64,000 nucleotides of DNA, taken from positions 186,001 through 250,000 of the forward strand of contig NC_133544.1 of the NCBI RefSeq assembly GCF_048773025.1, written 5' to 3'. Both the position numbers and the translations under genes were made by a program. Origin of the DNA: Camelus bactrianus (taxonomy: Eukaryota; Chordata; Mammalia; Artiodactyla; Camelidae). The notes beneath the pieces are model-generated. The model did not search any database. It was given only the letters and a program-made list of their open reading frames with translations, and was not told the origin of the DNA. Shown piece after piece: positions 19,414 to 30,460 of the stretch. Position 1 is the stretch's first letter; each line of letters begins with the position of its first letter.

Positions 19414-22400
19414 AATGCAGTCTGCTGATCTGAGGTCCTGGGCACCACTCCCCTCTTGGCCTTTGGGTTTTCTCTCCAGGAAAATGAGAGTATCTCACAA
19501 ACGCCTACAAGGGCCAATGAAGGCTTCAGCCTTGGAGTCTGCTCTTCTGGGCTTCATGGCCTGAAGGGTTTCATTTCTTGTAGGGCACTGATTAATCCTG
19601 GGAATGTGTTAAATTCTGTTTGAATCTTGAAGGAGGCTGCACTGTGAGTTTACCAAAATCATTTGGACATTTTACCCAAAAACAGGTGGTAGCTAACTCA
19701 GTAGGAAAAATGGTCGCTGCTTGTACAATTGACTGTAGTATCGTCAGAGACAAAACAAATCAATGATGTCTTAAGGCCACTTAATCAATTTCATACATAC
19801 TCTGATGGCTGCTCTCACATGCCAGAATCATTTCCCCCTTTGGGGAGACAGAAACTGTAGCAGGATGCTTCACTGTGAAGTCTCATTCAATAAATGGATA
19901 GGGGTGGAGTTACTAAGGAGTAAAAGGTGTGCATCTCTCACAAGGCCTAAATAAAAGTGGGAGGTCCAGAGGCAGAGACCCCTTGAGGCTCATCACAGGT
20001 CCCCGCTGTGTGAACTGCTTTAGTTCCCTGAGACTGGGCTGCCTTCAGTAGCTCAGGTGAGCAGGGAGAGTCCGGCTTCAGTGCCCAATATGACTGGGGG
20101 AGACACACCTCCAAACTGGAGAAATACTTGTCCAAGAATATTAAGAGAAAAGACTGAGAAGAGCCCAGCTATTCCCTCAGAGCCGGTCACTGGGATCAGG
20201 AGGATGATGAGAAGGCTGGTCAGAGGGCTGATGGTGCCTGAAGTGCACACATTTGTTTAATCTCTTTCCCAACGTCCTGGCTGTTGGAAAACAATAGCAG
20301 AAACTAAGGGTGTTTGGGTTGTATTCTGGGGTTTTATTTGCTGGAATTCAAGTTTAAGAATTTAAACATTCTTCCTTCAGGTGACTCTCCTGTAGTGTGA
20401 GAGACATGGTTTGTCAGCTTAAGGAAACCTGGAGAGGACATGGTTTCCACCCTGTTCCTCTGTGAATAGAATGGAAAGTTCCTGAAGGAGAAAGGCTGAA
20501 GGATGCTCAGCACAGGCCCGGTCGAACAGCCCCTATTCCCAATGAGTGGGAGGAAGGCCGGCCACTTCCAGCTGGAACAACCTGATTTTAAACACAGTCT
20601 GAATGCCAATTAAGTACTTGCCTACAGTACAAGGTCTTACCTACGAAGGACACACCTTACAATAGTTCTCAGACAAAGCCTGCAGAGCTTCCTACTGCAC
20701 AGATGTGGAAGCTGGGCTCCAGGAGAATGATTTAGACTCAAACTCCATTGTAGGTGAGAATCACAGGGTGCAGCCATTGGCCCAGTGTGGGTCCCCCACC
20801 TGTTTGCACAGCAGCCTCACAGTCATACGGGGTTTTGTCTCATTCCATAAGGGCCGTGAGAATGTTGACCTGAAACAAGAAGATGGCCAGTTATTTCTCC
20901 AGCAAAAAGAAATGTTTTCATCTGGAATCAACAACGATTTACGTTCAGTGCCTGGAATCACAGTGAGCCACCTGCAGGTCCTAGCATACACGGGGATAAG
21001 AACTATTTTGCAAATGGGAATGGATGTTGGAGGAGGGGCTGTAGTGAACAAGGCACCCAGGGCTTCTCCCTGGCTGAGCTGTGACCACCCCTCACTGCCT
21101 GAGTCCTTGCCAGGAGGGAACAGGGCATCTTTCTGCTTCTCACAGCTGGAATCTGCTGTCCTGGTAGGACATGAGAGCCCACCGTGCTGTCACCAAACTC
21201 TATTTAACTGAGGTTTCTGTGTATTCAGTATTGATATTATTTTTCCCAGTTTGTGAGATTGGATCAGTTTTGTTGCAGAAGCCAGGCTGCCCCAGTCAGG
21301 CAATGCTGGGTTAATTGGTTCAACTTCATGGTGAAATAAAAGTGAATCATGTGGATGACAAAAAAATGACTTCACATATTAGAGACACTCATTGGAAGGA
21401 AACTCTACACCAGATTTGAATTATGCAGGTTTTTGTACTTAAGCCTGAAGATGGAGCCGAAAACAGACTGTGGCTAAACCCAAAACCCAGACAGCAATTA
21501 TGTTGTTCCCAGCAGGTTCAGATGTTCTGAACAAGGAGCTACATGCAGCTGAGACTGTGTTATTCTGACCCCTCCCCACGAATGAAGAATAACAGATAAA
21601 GGATGAGATAATTTTCTAAGATAAAGTGGTACAGGAATAAAGCAAAATTCTGCTGATAGGACTGAAACATTGGAGCCCCCACCGTGGAAAACAGCCACTT
21701 TTTTACAAGGTTTAGGAGGAACTCACCATAAAACCAGCCATTTCAATAGTAGATGTGTCTCTAGGTGAAATTAAAGCTCACGTTCACTGAAAACACTGTG
21801 TGCAGGTGCTCGTGGGGCCTTCACACATGCAGTAAAGTGGAAACAAGGGCTAAACCCAGAGATCAGTGCAGGGCCATGTGCTCTTGGTGCCTGAGGTGCT
21901 GTTAAGCCCCGCATTGCATCCCCTGTCATGGGATCCAAGAGAACAGAGTCGCTCATTCATTACTGGGAAACACGGGTCCTCCATGTTTCCTCAGATGCCT
22001 GCAGTTTCCTGTCCCAGAATAATGTCTTGTGAGTGTCTAAGACAATACCTTTGACGGAGAAGGGTTTGGATGCAGATACGATACAAGAGTGAGTCTCTGC
22101 ATGTATGTGCATGTGCACCTGAGTGTGCATGTGTGTTTGCATGTCCCTGCACACAGACGGGAGCCCGGGTTACATGTGTGATGAGGGCTTTCTGGACTTC
22201 CATCATCCTTCTGAATTTGGACACTATCCCCTAATTTTCTTTATGGAAATCACACAATTCTATAAAGAAATCTCTAATAGGATTATTTATTCAAACCAGT
22301 GTCTTCCCCATCATCAATGGAAACTCTATCCAGGATTCTGACATTAATTTTCTCAGAAGTGGGTGAACCTCGGTGCAGCCCAGCCCTTCTGAGGACAGTG

Positions 22401-23489
22401 CAGAAAAGTCAGGATGAAGCCTTGGATTCTGAACCCACATCCTGAGTGTTCCTGGGCCTCTCACACAACTTCCCTGCGGCTGAGGGCTCAGTGCCAGTTG
22501 CATCACCCACCTTCCCCCTAGTCGTGCTTTCCTACTTCTGGCAGCTAAGACCCTCGCCTGTATGGCTGAGTCTAGACGAGAATCCTTCAGGTGCTGCAGG
22601 TCTGTGGTCAGAGGACAGCACAGCTGGGTGGGGAGTGGTTCTGGTGCAAAAAGCAGTTTGAAATGATGAGCCTGAATCGGGGTGGGAATGACCCTCAGCC
22701 TTCACATCTGGCAGTTCACACTCTGAAGTTTAACACCTGGGATTTTGCAGTTCATCCAAGAGTTCCAGTTGAACTTCTCCCAGCTCTCATGCCACCTGGA
22801 GACGTCAAATTCAGGTACGGTGAGGCTTGGTCACATTTCTCACGTCACATAACCTTTCTACCCCACTATGTGTAGATTACAAAGTGCAACACTGAGGTGA
22901 GATTTATAGCACATTGTGTTGTTTGTAATTTGCATAAAAAAATTACTAAGTATATAATAAGTATTCATTACAGCCCCATCACAACTAAAGACATTTTCTT
23001 CAATGTTATTATGGATAGAAATGCATTGAAACGCAGAGACTGTTGAAAACAATCCTCATGAACTCTGCTTGCAGATTACTGGTCAACAGAGTAACTGTCA
23101 AAATCATCATGATCTCATCGGTGAAGGGGGTCTTGTCCAAAAGTTTCTTGATGTTGATTCTGGATCAGTTATGACCAAGAGGAGGAGCACAGGTGAAAAT
23201 GCTGGACAAACCCTCACCTAACATGTGTCCCTGCACAGACCAAAATGTGCTACGCGTCTGGGGGCTGCGTACATCACCAACGTGGGAGGAACTCTGGCAG
23301 CGACATTACAGAATCCGTGTGCACACGTAAAATATACAGGTTCTAAGAGTTTACCCTGAAAACTCACACAATAAACATGATATTTCCAAATGCTACCAAC
23401 ACCAGCAAACCACAGACACTCACAGCTGCTCAGGGGCCCGGCCCTCTCTGAGGCCAGCAAGGCCACGACTATCTATATAGTGAGATGAC
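19414..23489. other. Long intergenic spacer upstream of VHH gene 2
   Basis: No gene supported. Equivalent to 7053-12343 but shorter by about 1.25 kb: near 20471-20485 it passes directly from sequence like 8.08 kb to sequence like 9.36 kb. A 168-codon frame at 20705-21211 is not conserved as protein. GT-rich tract near 22100-22145. Confidence 0.6.
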
Positions 23490-23497
23490 ATGCAAAT
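23490..23497 (+). promoter_or_regulatory. Ig octamer promoter element, VHH gene 2
   Basis: ATGCAAAT lies 122 bp before the leader ATG at 23620, with the same GATAAA downstream. Confidence 0.92.
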
Positions 23498-23619
23498 AGG
23501 GCCTCCCTCTGAGGATAAAGCCACCGGGCCCTGGCCCTGCAGCACTGGGAGAGGAGCCCCAGCCCAGGATTCCCAGCTGCTCCCACTTTCTGATCAGGAC
23601 TGTGCACAGACGACTCACC

Positions 23620-24073
23620 ATGGAGCTGTGGCTGAGCTGGGTGGTCCTGGTTGCTCTTTTACAAGGTAATTCATGGAGAAAAAAAGCTAGTAAGGAAGTG
23701 AGTGGTTGTGAGTGAGGGAATGAGAGGACGTGTGACAGTCTCCTGACCAGGATGTCTTTGTGTTTGCAGGTGTCCAGGCTCAGGTGCAGCTGGTGGAGTC
23801 TGGGGGAGGCTCGGTGCAGGCTGGAGGGTCTCTGAGACTCTCCTGTGCAGCCTCTGGATACACCTACTGTAGCTACGACATGAGCTGGTACCGCCAGGCT
23901 CCAGGGAAGGAGCGCGAGTTCGTCTCAGCTATTGATAGTGATGGTAGCACAAGCTACGCAGACTCCGTGAAGGGCCGATTCACCATCTCCCAAGACAACG
24001 CCAAGAACACGGTGTATCTGCAAATGAACAGCCTGAAACCTGAGGACACGGCCATGTATTACTGTAAAACAGA
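23620..24073 (+). CDS. IGHV3: VHH IGHV3-subgroup gene, CDR1 Cys30
   Basis: Leader exon 1 is 23620-23665 ([15 protein letters not shown], with Trp in place of the usual Gly). The V exon runs 23770-24073, with the mature region of 97 codons from 23781. FR1 is [16 protein letters not shown] (VHH-type S11, A14). CDR1 GYTYCSYD carries a germline Cys at Kabat 30. FR2 [14 protein letters not shown] gives Y42, E49, R50 and F52, a standard VHH set. CDR2 IDSDGST is one residue shorter than in gene 1. FR3 has [14 protein letters not shown], and the region ends YYCKT rather than YYCAA. Because the Cys is followed by Lys, the usual TACTGTG embedded heptamer reads TACTGTA. Splice sites and RSS are good; it looks functional. 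Confidence 0.96.
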
Positions 24074-24112
24074 CACAGTGAGGGGAAGTCATTGTGAGTC
24101 CAGACAAAAACC
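24074..24112 (+). other. 23-RSS of VHH gene 2 (exact consensus)
   Basis: Heptamer CACAGTG (24074-24080), 23-bp spacer, nonamer ACAAAAACC (24104-24112). Exact consensus at both elements; spacer of the VHH type (GTCATTGTGA). Confidence 0.95.
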
Positions 24113-24133
24113 TTGATCCCTGGGCACCCACAG

Positions 24134-24149
24134 CCCCCAGGGGGTGCTC
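24134..24149 (+). promoter_or_regulatory. CTCF-like motif behind VHH gene 2 RSS
   Basis: CCCCCAGGGGGTGCTC, identical to the motif at 12992 and also close behind the nonamer (21 bp). Binding is inferred from resemblance only. Confidence 0.45.
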
Positions 24150-25594
24150 ACTACCCACCAAGGGCAGGGCTAAGCCCCAGGAGCAGGTGCAGAGGTGTGG
24201 GAGGAGTTTGTAGTGAGAAACCTTGGATTTCTTTTCCCGCCCGTCAACTCTACTACAGACCCTCTGCTGGATTCTAAATTTTCATTATTAAGGTATGTGT
24301 TGCTTTCTGACAATAAAATTTGTAATCAGGATGTATTTTCACAACTGAAATAAAGCTCCAAATACTGTTAAACTTTAGTATAATTTTAAAGGTGACTCAG
24401 AAATTTTCAAACCTGATGAGTACCCTGAGAAGGCACAGGCACCGGGAAAACACATGCAAACAGTTGCTCACCTTTGTCTCTGCTCCCGGGGCAGGAGGCT
24501 GCACACCCTCCATCTTTCTGTCAAAGGGCACGCAGGGTTTGCAGTGAGCAGGATGCAAGTCACAGATGCCAGTTCCACACTGCCCAGGACTGCGTGTGCA
24601 GGGATCCTCATTGCTCACGGGGTCCGGGGTCTACAGATCACATCTGGGCAAAATTTATTTCCAGCCCAAAATGAAAACTGTTGCATTTTCTGAACTCCTG
24701 GACATTTACAACGTGGGCAGCACTTTGAATCGCCAACACACTAACATTCCCACCTGAGGTTGGTCGGGGTGATGCTCTGCCCTCTTGTTTCAACTCCCAT
24801 CACGTAAATGAGTCTCCTTCCAGGTCCAGTTAGTGCCATGTTTTTGACACTTTTTGGCATATGTAAAAAAATTTTCCTGTTTAAATTGGCCCACGTGTTG
24901 TCCTGAAGTGCGGTCCAATGTCCCTGAGCACAAAGTGCTGTGAGCTCATTTAAGGAGAGAGTATTTCGAACAGACAAGCTCCATTGAGGCATGAATTATA
25001 CTGATGGGGGCTGTGAGCTTGATAATAAAATTTTGGCATAAATTTTATTTCAATAAAGGAACGCAAATCTCCCTTTGGGTATTTGTGGCAGTTTGGGTTA
25101 CCTGGTTCAATTTCAAATTCAGATGATAAATGGAGGTTTATGGTCAAGAAGGTGGTGCTGCTGACCAGGTGGAAAATTACTGTGAGGAGATTTCAAGTTC
25201 GGGGGACACTGGGCAGACTGTCTCCAGAGGATTCATGGTACAGGAGGCCGGGGTGGTTAAATATTCCCTGGGGGATGATAGGTGTAGTGAATTGGATCAC
25301 ATATTGAGGGTGATCAGTGTTCCAGGTGAGGATTCTCACTAACATGACTCAGCAGGTTTCTTGATAAACCTGGGACATGCAAAGATGGACACAGAAAACC
25401 GCAGGTCCAGAACTAATTGAGGAAAGCATTTCAAGGAACTTCAGTGATGTGTGGTCAAATGGTCAGTGTCAGCTTCATAGTCAGGGTTCTTATCTTCACT
25501 GACATGATTCTCTGAGAGCCGGAAAATAAATCCAAAGAACATGAAAACCTCTGTTCATTCCTCCTTTTGGTGACACTGCCACCTTTCAGAAGAA
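24150..25594. other. Conserved IGHV 3' flank
   Basis: Non-coding, nearly the same as 13008-14439. No gene was seen. Confidence 0.65.
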
Positions 25595-25820
25595 GACAAC
25601 AGATTCACAGAGGCGTCATGGATGCACAGACATGGGAGAAAAGTCCATCTGAGGCTCAGTGAGGACGGGGCCCCTGCAGGCAAAGGAGAAAGGCCTCAGA
25701 AGAACCCAAACCTCTGGGCACCTTAATTTGGACTTCCAGCCTCCAGATCTGAGAGAAATGCATTTCTGCTGTTTGGGCTGCCCAGTCTGTTATTCTGTAA
25801 CAGAATCTCTACCCAAGTAA
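25595..25820 (+). mobile_element. MaLR-like solo LTR fossil, second copy
   Basis: Counterpart of 14440-14665, with GGACTTCCAGCCTCCAGATC and GCCCAGTCTGTTATTCTG, the typical 3' end of MLT1/MST LTRs. Partial, old, no internal region. Confidence 0.58.
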
Positions 25821-26792
25821 TACACAAATGATGAGTCTTTCTGGTATATATGGGAGAGTGAGTGTCATACTGCAAAGGAAAAGTCACCTTTTCTTCACAG
25901 ATGTCCTATGATCATCTCCAAGAGTCACATGAACTTCTACTGAAAAATGGTTTCGGCCTCACAGGAGTGGGTAGAATGATCCTGAACATATTAATGTCCA
26001 ATATCTATCAGTTTTGGTATAATTTGGAAATAACGATATAAAATGTACTCAAATCGAGAACCAACCAAATCTCAGAGCAGCAAGGAATGGACGTCTTAAA
26101 GTCTGTTCATGATTTCTAAGCGGGGTCTGAGGAACACACTGTAGACAGAGGATGTGAGGTGAAGCATTGAGGAGCAGATTAAGAAAATAACAGAAGATGT
26201 GCTGTTGAACTGAGTTCACTAATTTGTAATAAATGCCAACACGGTGGCAGGAAATGTGTACAAACTTTTGTGTGACGTCCAGGAAAGAGCACAGCTTTTG
26301 TTTAACAAGCAGCTGAGAGTCAGAGCAGAGATGCCGAGCAGGTGAGCAGGGAGCAGAGGGGACCGGGGGGCTGGGGGGCACGAGAGGAGGAGCGTGGGAG
26401 ACGCACCCTCCAGTTTTAGTATCAGGCGTGACTTCAGGACGTTTTCACATGAAACACTGGGAGGGAAAGTAGGTCCTGCTCTGCTGACGGTCACTCCCCT
26501 GCCCTCCGACTCTCCTTGGACTGAACTCACTTCTCTGGGAGGAGAGCAGCTGTGGTCAGTGAGCAGAAGGGGGGTCCACCATGGATATAAGCCAGCACCA
26601 CCTCCCGAGACCAGAGACAGGGCCTGACCTGACCCTCCATGTTCGTGCGGAAACATGACCCCAAGTGCATGCGAACCACACGCAGGGCTCAGGGCCATCA
26701 CAGCACCTCTGCCAACCAGGGCCTGGGTCTCCTCTTCACTGACGTCATCCTCTGAGGGCCAAAGGCTTAGATGACAAGAACATAAACCCCCC
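25821..26792. other. Spacer before clan II relic
   Basis: Non-coding. A 239-codon frame runs on the minus strand at 26219-26938, but it is interrupted in the 15 kb and 61 kb copies and lies partly across a V relic, so it is not called. No other gene was seen. Confidence 0.6.
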
Positions 26793-27021
26793 TCTCCACC
26801 ACACACAGTGCCTCCTGGTGGGTCTGGGTCCATCCTCCTCCAGGGAAAGCCCAGCAGAGCCTGGGGTGCTTGGGTCTGGGTTCTGGACAGCATACACCCT
26901 GCCTCTCCAAAAATTCCCCCCCATCTCCAGAGACACATTCAAGGCCATGTGTCCCTACAGCTCATCTCTGGGGTCCCTGAGGACACAGCCGTGTGCTATT
27001 GTCACAGGAAGGAGAGTGAGT
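26793..27021 (+). pseudogene. Clan II-like IGHV pseudogene, 5'-truncated
   Basis: Same subfamily as 15648: CDR1-like CCACCACACACAGTG, FR2 CTCCAGGGAAAGCCC, FR3 CCATCTCCAGAGACAC, then LISGVPEDTAVCYC. The YC-like end is better preserved than in its sisters (GTGTGCTATTGTCACAGG). Leader and FR1 are missing and the RSS is degenerate. Non-functional. Confidence 0.78.
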
Positions 27022-27560
27022 GAGGGGACATCAGGGTGACCCAGACACAACCATCCCTGCAGGGAGGGCTCAGGTCACCCGGGGGCACCCAGTGCCATGA
27101 GGAAATCAGAGGACCCATTTCACAGCAGGTGCAGAAGTAGCCTTGGACGGGTTTCCTCCCAGACACAGCGGATTCTCCACTGGTTCACCGTCTCCCCTGG
27201 AAGCCGATCCATAATGTTTCCGGGGAAACTTCCTGATCTGAACTTGGGCCTTTTTCATGGATTCAGGCTTGTCTGTGTTTCATTCCTCATCTAAATTAGG
27301 AACATACACACAGAAATATTTCTCCATGGGAACTTTATTTGATATTTATTCACTAACTACTCTTTTTCATTGTCAAATTTACAGATGTTAAATGACACAA
27401 ATGATTCTTCTGTGCATCCTCGAGTCTGCCCTCCACCTTCCAATGTATTTCCAGCCATTTCATCCTCGAGAGTGTCCTGAGTCCTGTTTCCTGCAGTGCC
27501 TTTCACAAGCATAGCATGAAGAATGTTGCATATTTGGAAAATGATGTCTGTGTGACACTG
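27022..27560. other. Spacer after clan II relic
   Basis: Non-coding counterpart of 3542-4090; its last 200 bases resemble that copy more than the 15.9 kb one. No gene was seen. Confidence 0.55.
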
Positions 27561-27750
27561 GAGTCATTTTGTCCCCCAGAGGACATTTAGAAATCTCTGA
27601 GACAGAGTGGGCCATCACATGTGGGTTGGGATGCAGGTGCCTGGTTCCCTAGTGGGCAGAGTCCATCAATGTGGCCGTGCATCCCACACAGCACACGGCA
27701 GCTCCCACAACAGGAAACTAGACTCAAATACCAATAATGGTGAAAAACTA
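27561..27750 (+). mobile_element. MER5-like hAT-Charlie fragment
   Basis: Same element at the same unit position as 4091-4290, with CCCCCAGAGGACATTTAG and a ...CACAGCACACGGCAGCTCCC segment. Confidence 0.7.
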
Positions 27751-30030
27751 AGATAAAATATTTATATGTTGTCAAATTTATATCATTGTTGACATACAGA
27801 GTATACATTTGCTGTGTGTAAATTATTCTCACTTAGTGGAAAGGCAGACACCAGACTTTGATCTTCAGTGCACTCAGAGTCCACATTACACTCCATTCAC
27901 ACAACGTTCCTGCTCTGTGGGCAGGAGGGCCCCGAGCATGGACATACAAGACAAGGGGGCACCAGATCACACCCCAGGACTGGGGAGTGGCTCGTGGTTC
28001 GCATGGATTATGGGACCTGGTTGTCAGAGCTGTCTTTTCTGAGCCCGAGTCTGCAGAAGCCCCGACAGAGCCCAGGCTGGAGTGGATTCTTGCAACATTT
28101 AAAATTTCCTGCCTTTGTATATTGAATAACTGAGGATTTTACCTCAGAACAATAATTTGTTACAATATTAATAGATGTTACACATATGAGACACGTAGCA
28201 AATTGTTACTTGTTTTACAACGGTAATAACAGTGCTTGTAATTCTTAAAACCGTATCAGTATATCCAACACACTTGCTCTTGTATCCCTGCCCCACTGTG
28301 ACCCACCCTGACAGAAATCACTAGACCTTCCCCAGCACCCACATCCCCTCCCCCTCAGGAGTCACAGCACCCCTTCACCTCCCCTCACCCCCTGCAGGCT
28401 GGTGGGGGCCACCTTCTCTCCTCTGAGCATGGATGTGACCAGGAACGTCTGTGGAGGTGGGAGCTCACGTCCATCCCAGGGACCTCCTCGGTAACTTACA
28501 AGGAAATCGAAAGGAAATAAGGGAGATAAAAGTCAACATTCTCATGGGAAGTTAGCCTTTTTTGATGTAACACAAATAGACGAGCAGTTGTTTCAATAAC
28601 AAAAGTCGGCTTATTTTGGACCAGTAAACAGCTTCAGTATGGCATCTGCAACCCTGATGAGCCACATGCAGGTCTTCAGTAAAAGGAGATGCCTCCTTCA
28701 TCAAGGGGGGAAGGGGGCTGAGAGAGCCCGAGGGAACCAGAGCCCGTGCATTTCTCTTGGCAGAGTCCTGCCCAGGAAAGACAGGGAAGCCTTGCTTCCC
28801 CCAGCTGGGCTCTGAGGCCATCAAACGGCATGAGAGCTCCCCTCTGCTCACCCGATTTTACTAAACTGAGGATTTCTTTATATTTTGCCTTTTGCCGTTT
28901 GATCAAGGTTGAGAACTTTCTCTGAAAACATCACTGATGAAGACTTAGGATTTCTGGGTTTTTTCACGTTTTTGTCTGTCAGCGCCAGGAAGGAACTCCT
29001 CTGGGTGAAACGTCTCATGTCAGATGGAAAGTGCTCCTATTGAGGCCACATTCCAGCAACATGGAGGAGTGAGAGGGAGAGCGCGCAGGCTCTCTCACCG
29101 TAAGTCCCTGTGTTATCAAGACCGGAGGCTGGAGATCACCTCACATGTTATATTCTCATCAGAGACTCGGCAGGCAATTGTCCAATAGGTCTGGCACAGA
29201 TGCCTTGGGAAGCTGTCTCAGCAGATGTTGCCCTCAATTCTGAGAGTCTCCACAGTCGGGTCGCCAGATGAGCAGGAATGTTCAGGGCCCAGCTGCCTTC
29301 TTAGGTGTGTCACGTGGACCCAAGTTCTCACTCTCAGGAGACTGGTGGCACAAGGGCAGGTGAGCAGCACCTGCTGGAGACCTTTCCACTGAGGTTGAGG
29401 AGTTCTTCTGGAAGTGTCTTTCCCAGTAGATAAGCTATCCAGGTTGCAAGGTGTGACGCTTGCATGTCTGTCTCCTGAGAGGTACTGTGAAAAGACGGCT
29501 TCTGAGGAGAATCTTGGAGACGATCAGGAGGCGGAAAGTGGTCCATCAGTGTTCAGCAATCATGAGGGACTTCAGTGGTGAAGCTGGGGAGCCGAGAGGC
29601 TCCAGTACAGGTTTTGCTGTTGAGCGAATCATGCTGAGGTCGGGCCGTATGAACAAAAGTTGGACGCAGGTCTCGGCAGTGTCCAGGTAGCTGGGAGAGT
29701 CTCACATTTAGCCCGTAGATCAGGGTGTTGATCAGCCAGGACCCGATGGAGCCCATCTGCGTGGAAGTACATCTGGATGTAAGTGGAGCCCTGGTTCTCA
29801 TGTCAGGTATCCTAAACATTGAGTCTGCATTTGGGTAAACTGCAGTTTTCCTCAAGAAAACGATTGCCCCTTTAAGAATAAAAACTGTAGCAACTGGTAG
29901 ATGTCTTCCTTCAAGGAGGATTGAGAAGGAGATAAGGGAAACACATTATCCACAAACTAGAACTTCCAAAAGATGTTACATCATTCAGAACAGCCTCCAG
30001 GCTTACCCAGAATTAGAGGGGCTCTCAATA
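27751..30030. other. Diverged unit spacer
   Basis: Non-coding. Aligns with 4291-6330, but with much more divergence than the 16.6-18.7 kb copy. It lacks the L1 tail: the target site near 28555 (GGGAAGTTAG) is uninterrupted. No gene was seen. Confidence 0.6.
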
Positions 30031-30460
30031 TGGGAAGGAAAAGCTGGGCTGGTCTAACAAGATAACTCACAGGTGTAAGTATTGGAATACTGATCTGAGT
30101 TCTGCTGGACTAACTTGTAAATCTAAGTTTATCAGCATTGGTTTGCTGTTTATGTTTTTTTGCTGGCCTGCTGGATTTTCAAAGATACATATGTGGCTTT
30201 GGAATGTTTGTTTGCTGCCTCCCTGCTCCACTTTTGTGACGATAATGCTGCTAAAGCTGTTCCATGCCTATTGGCCAAATACCCCAAGCTTGTACTTTAC
30301 CCTATAAAACCTCATGTGCACATCTTGAAGGTGGTCAGAGTTTCGGAGCAGAAGCCCCTCTGAGCCCGCAGGCGTAATACATCTGAGTACTCCAACCCTC
30401 CGTGTGGTGCTTGTTTCTTGACTGGCCTGTCATTTTCGTAACAAACGAATTCCTGGAACA
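30031..30460 (+). mobile_element. Solo LTR fossil of an endogenous retrovirus
   Basis: A block of about 430 bp with TG at the left edge and CA at the right edge, interrupting sequence that is continuous in the 6.3 kb unit. It contains a TATA box (TATAAA, 30303-30308) after GCCTATTGGCCAAATACC, and a U5-like end (TCTTGACTGGCC, then GTAACAAACGAATTCC). Family probably class I (ERV1-like), by general look only. Flanking CAATA/GCAAT may be target-site remnants. No internal region remains. Present only in this unit. Confidence 0.65.

Noticed and set aside
26219-26938. A 239-codon minus-strand frame
   Set aside because: It crosses the clan II pseudogene and spacer, is interrupted in the homologous 15 kb and 61 kb units, and has no recognisable domain.
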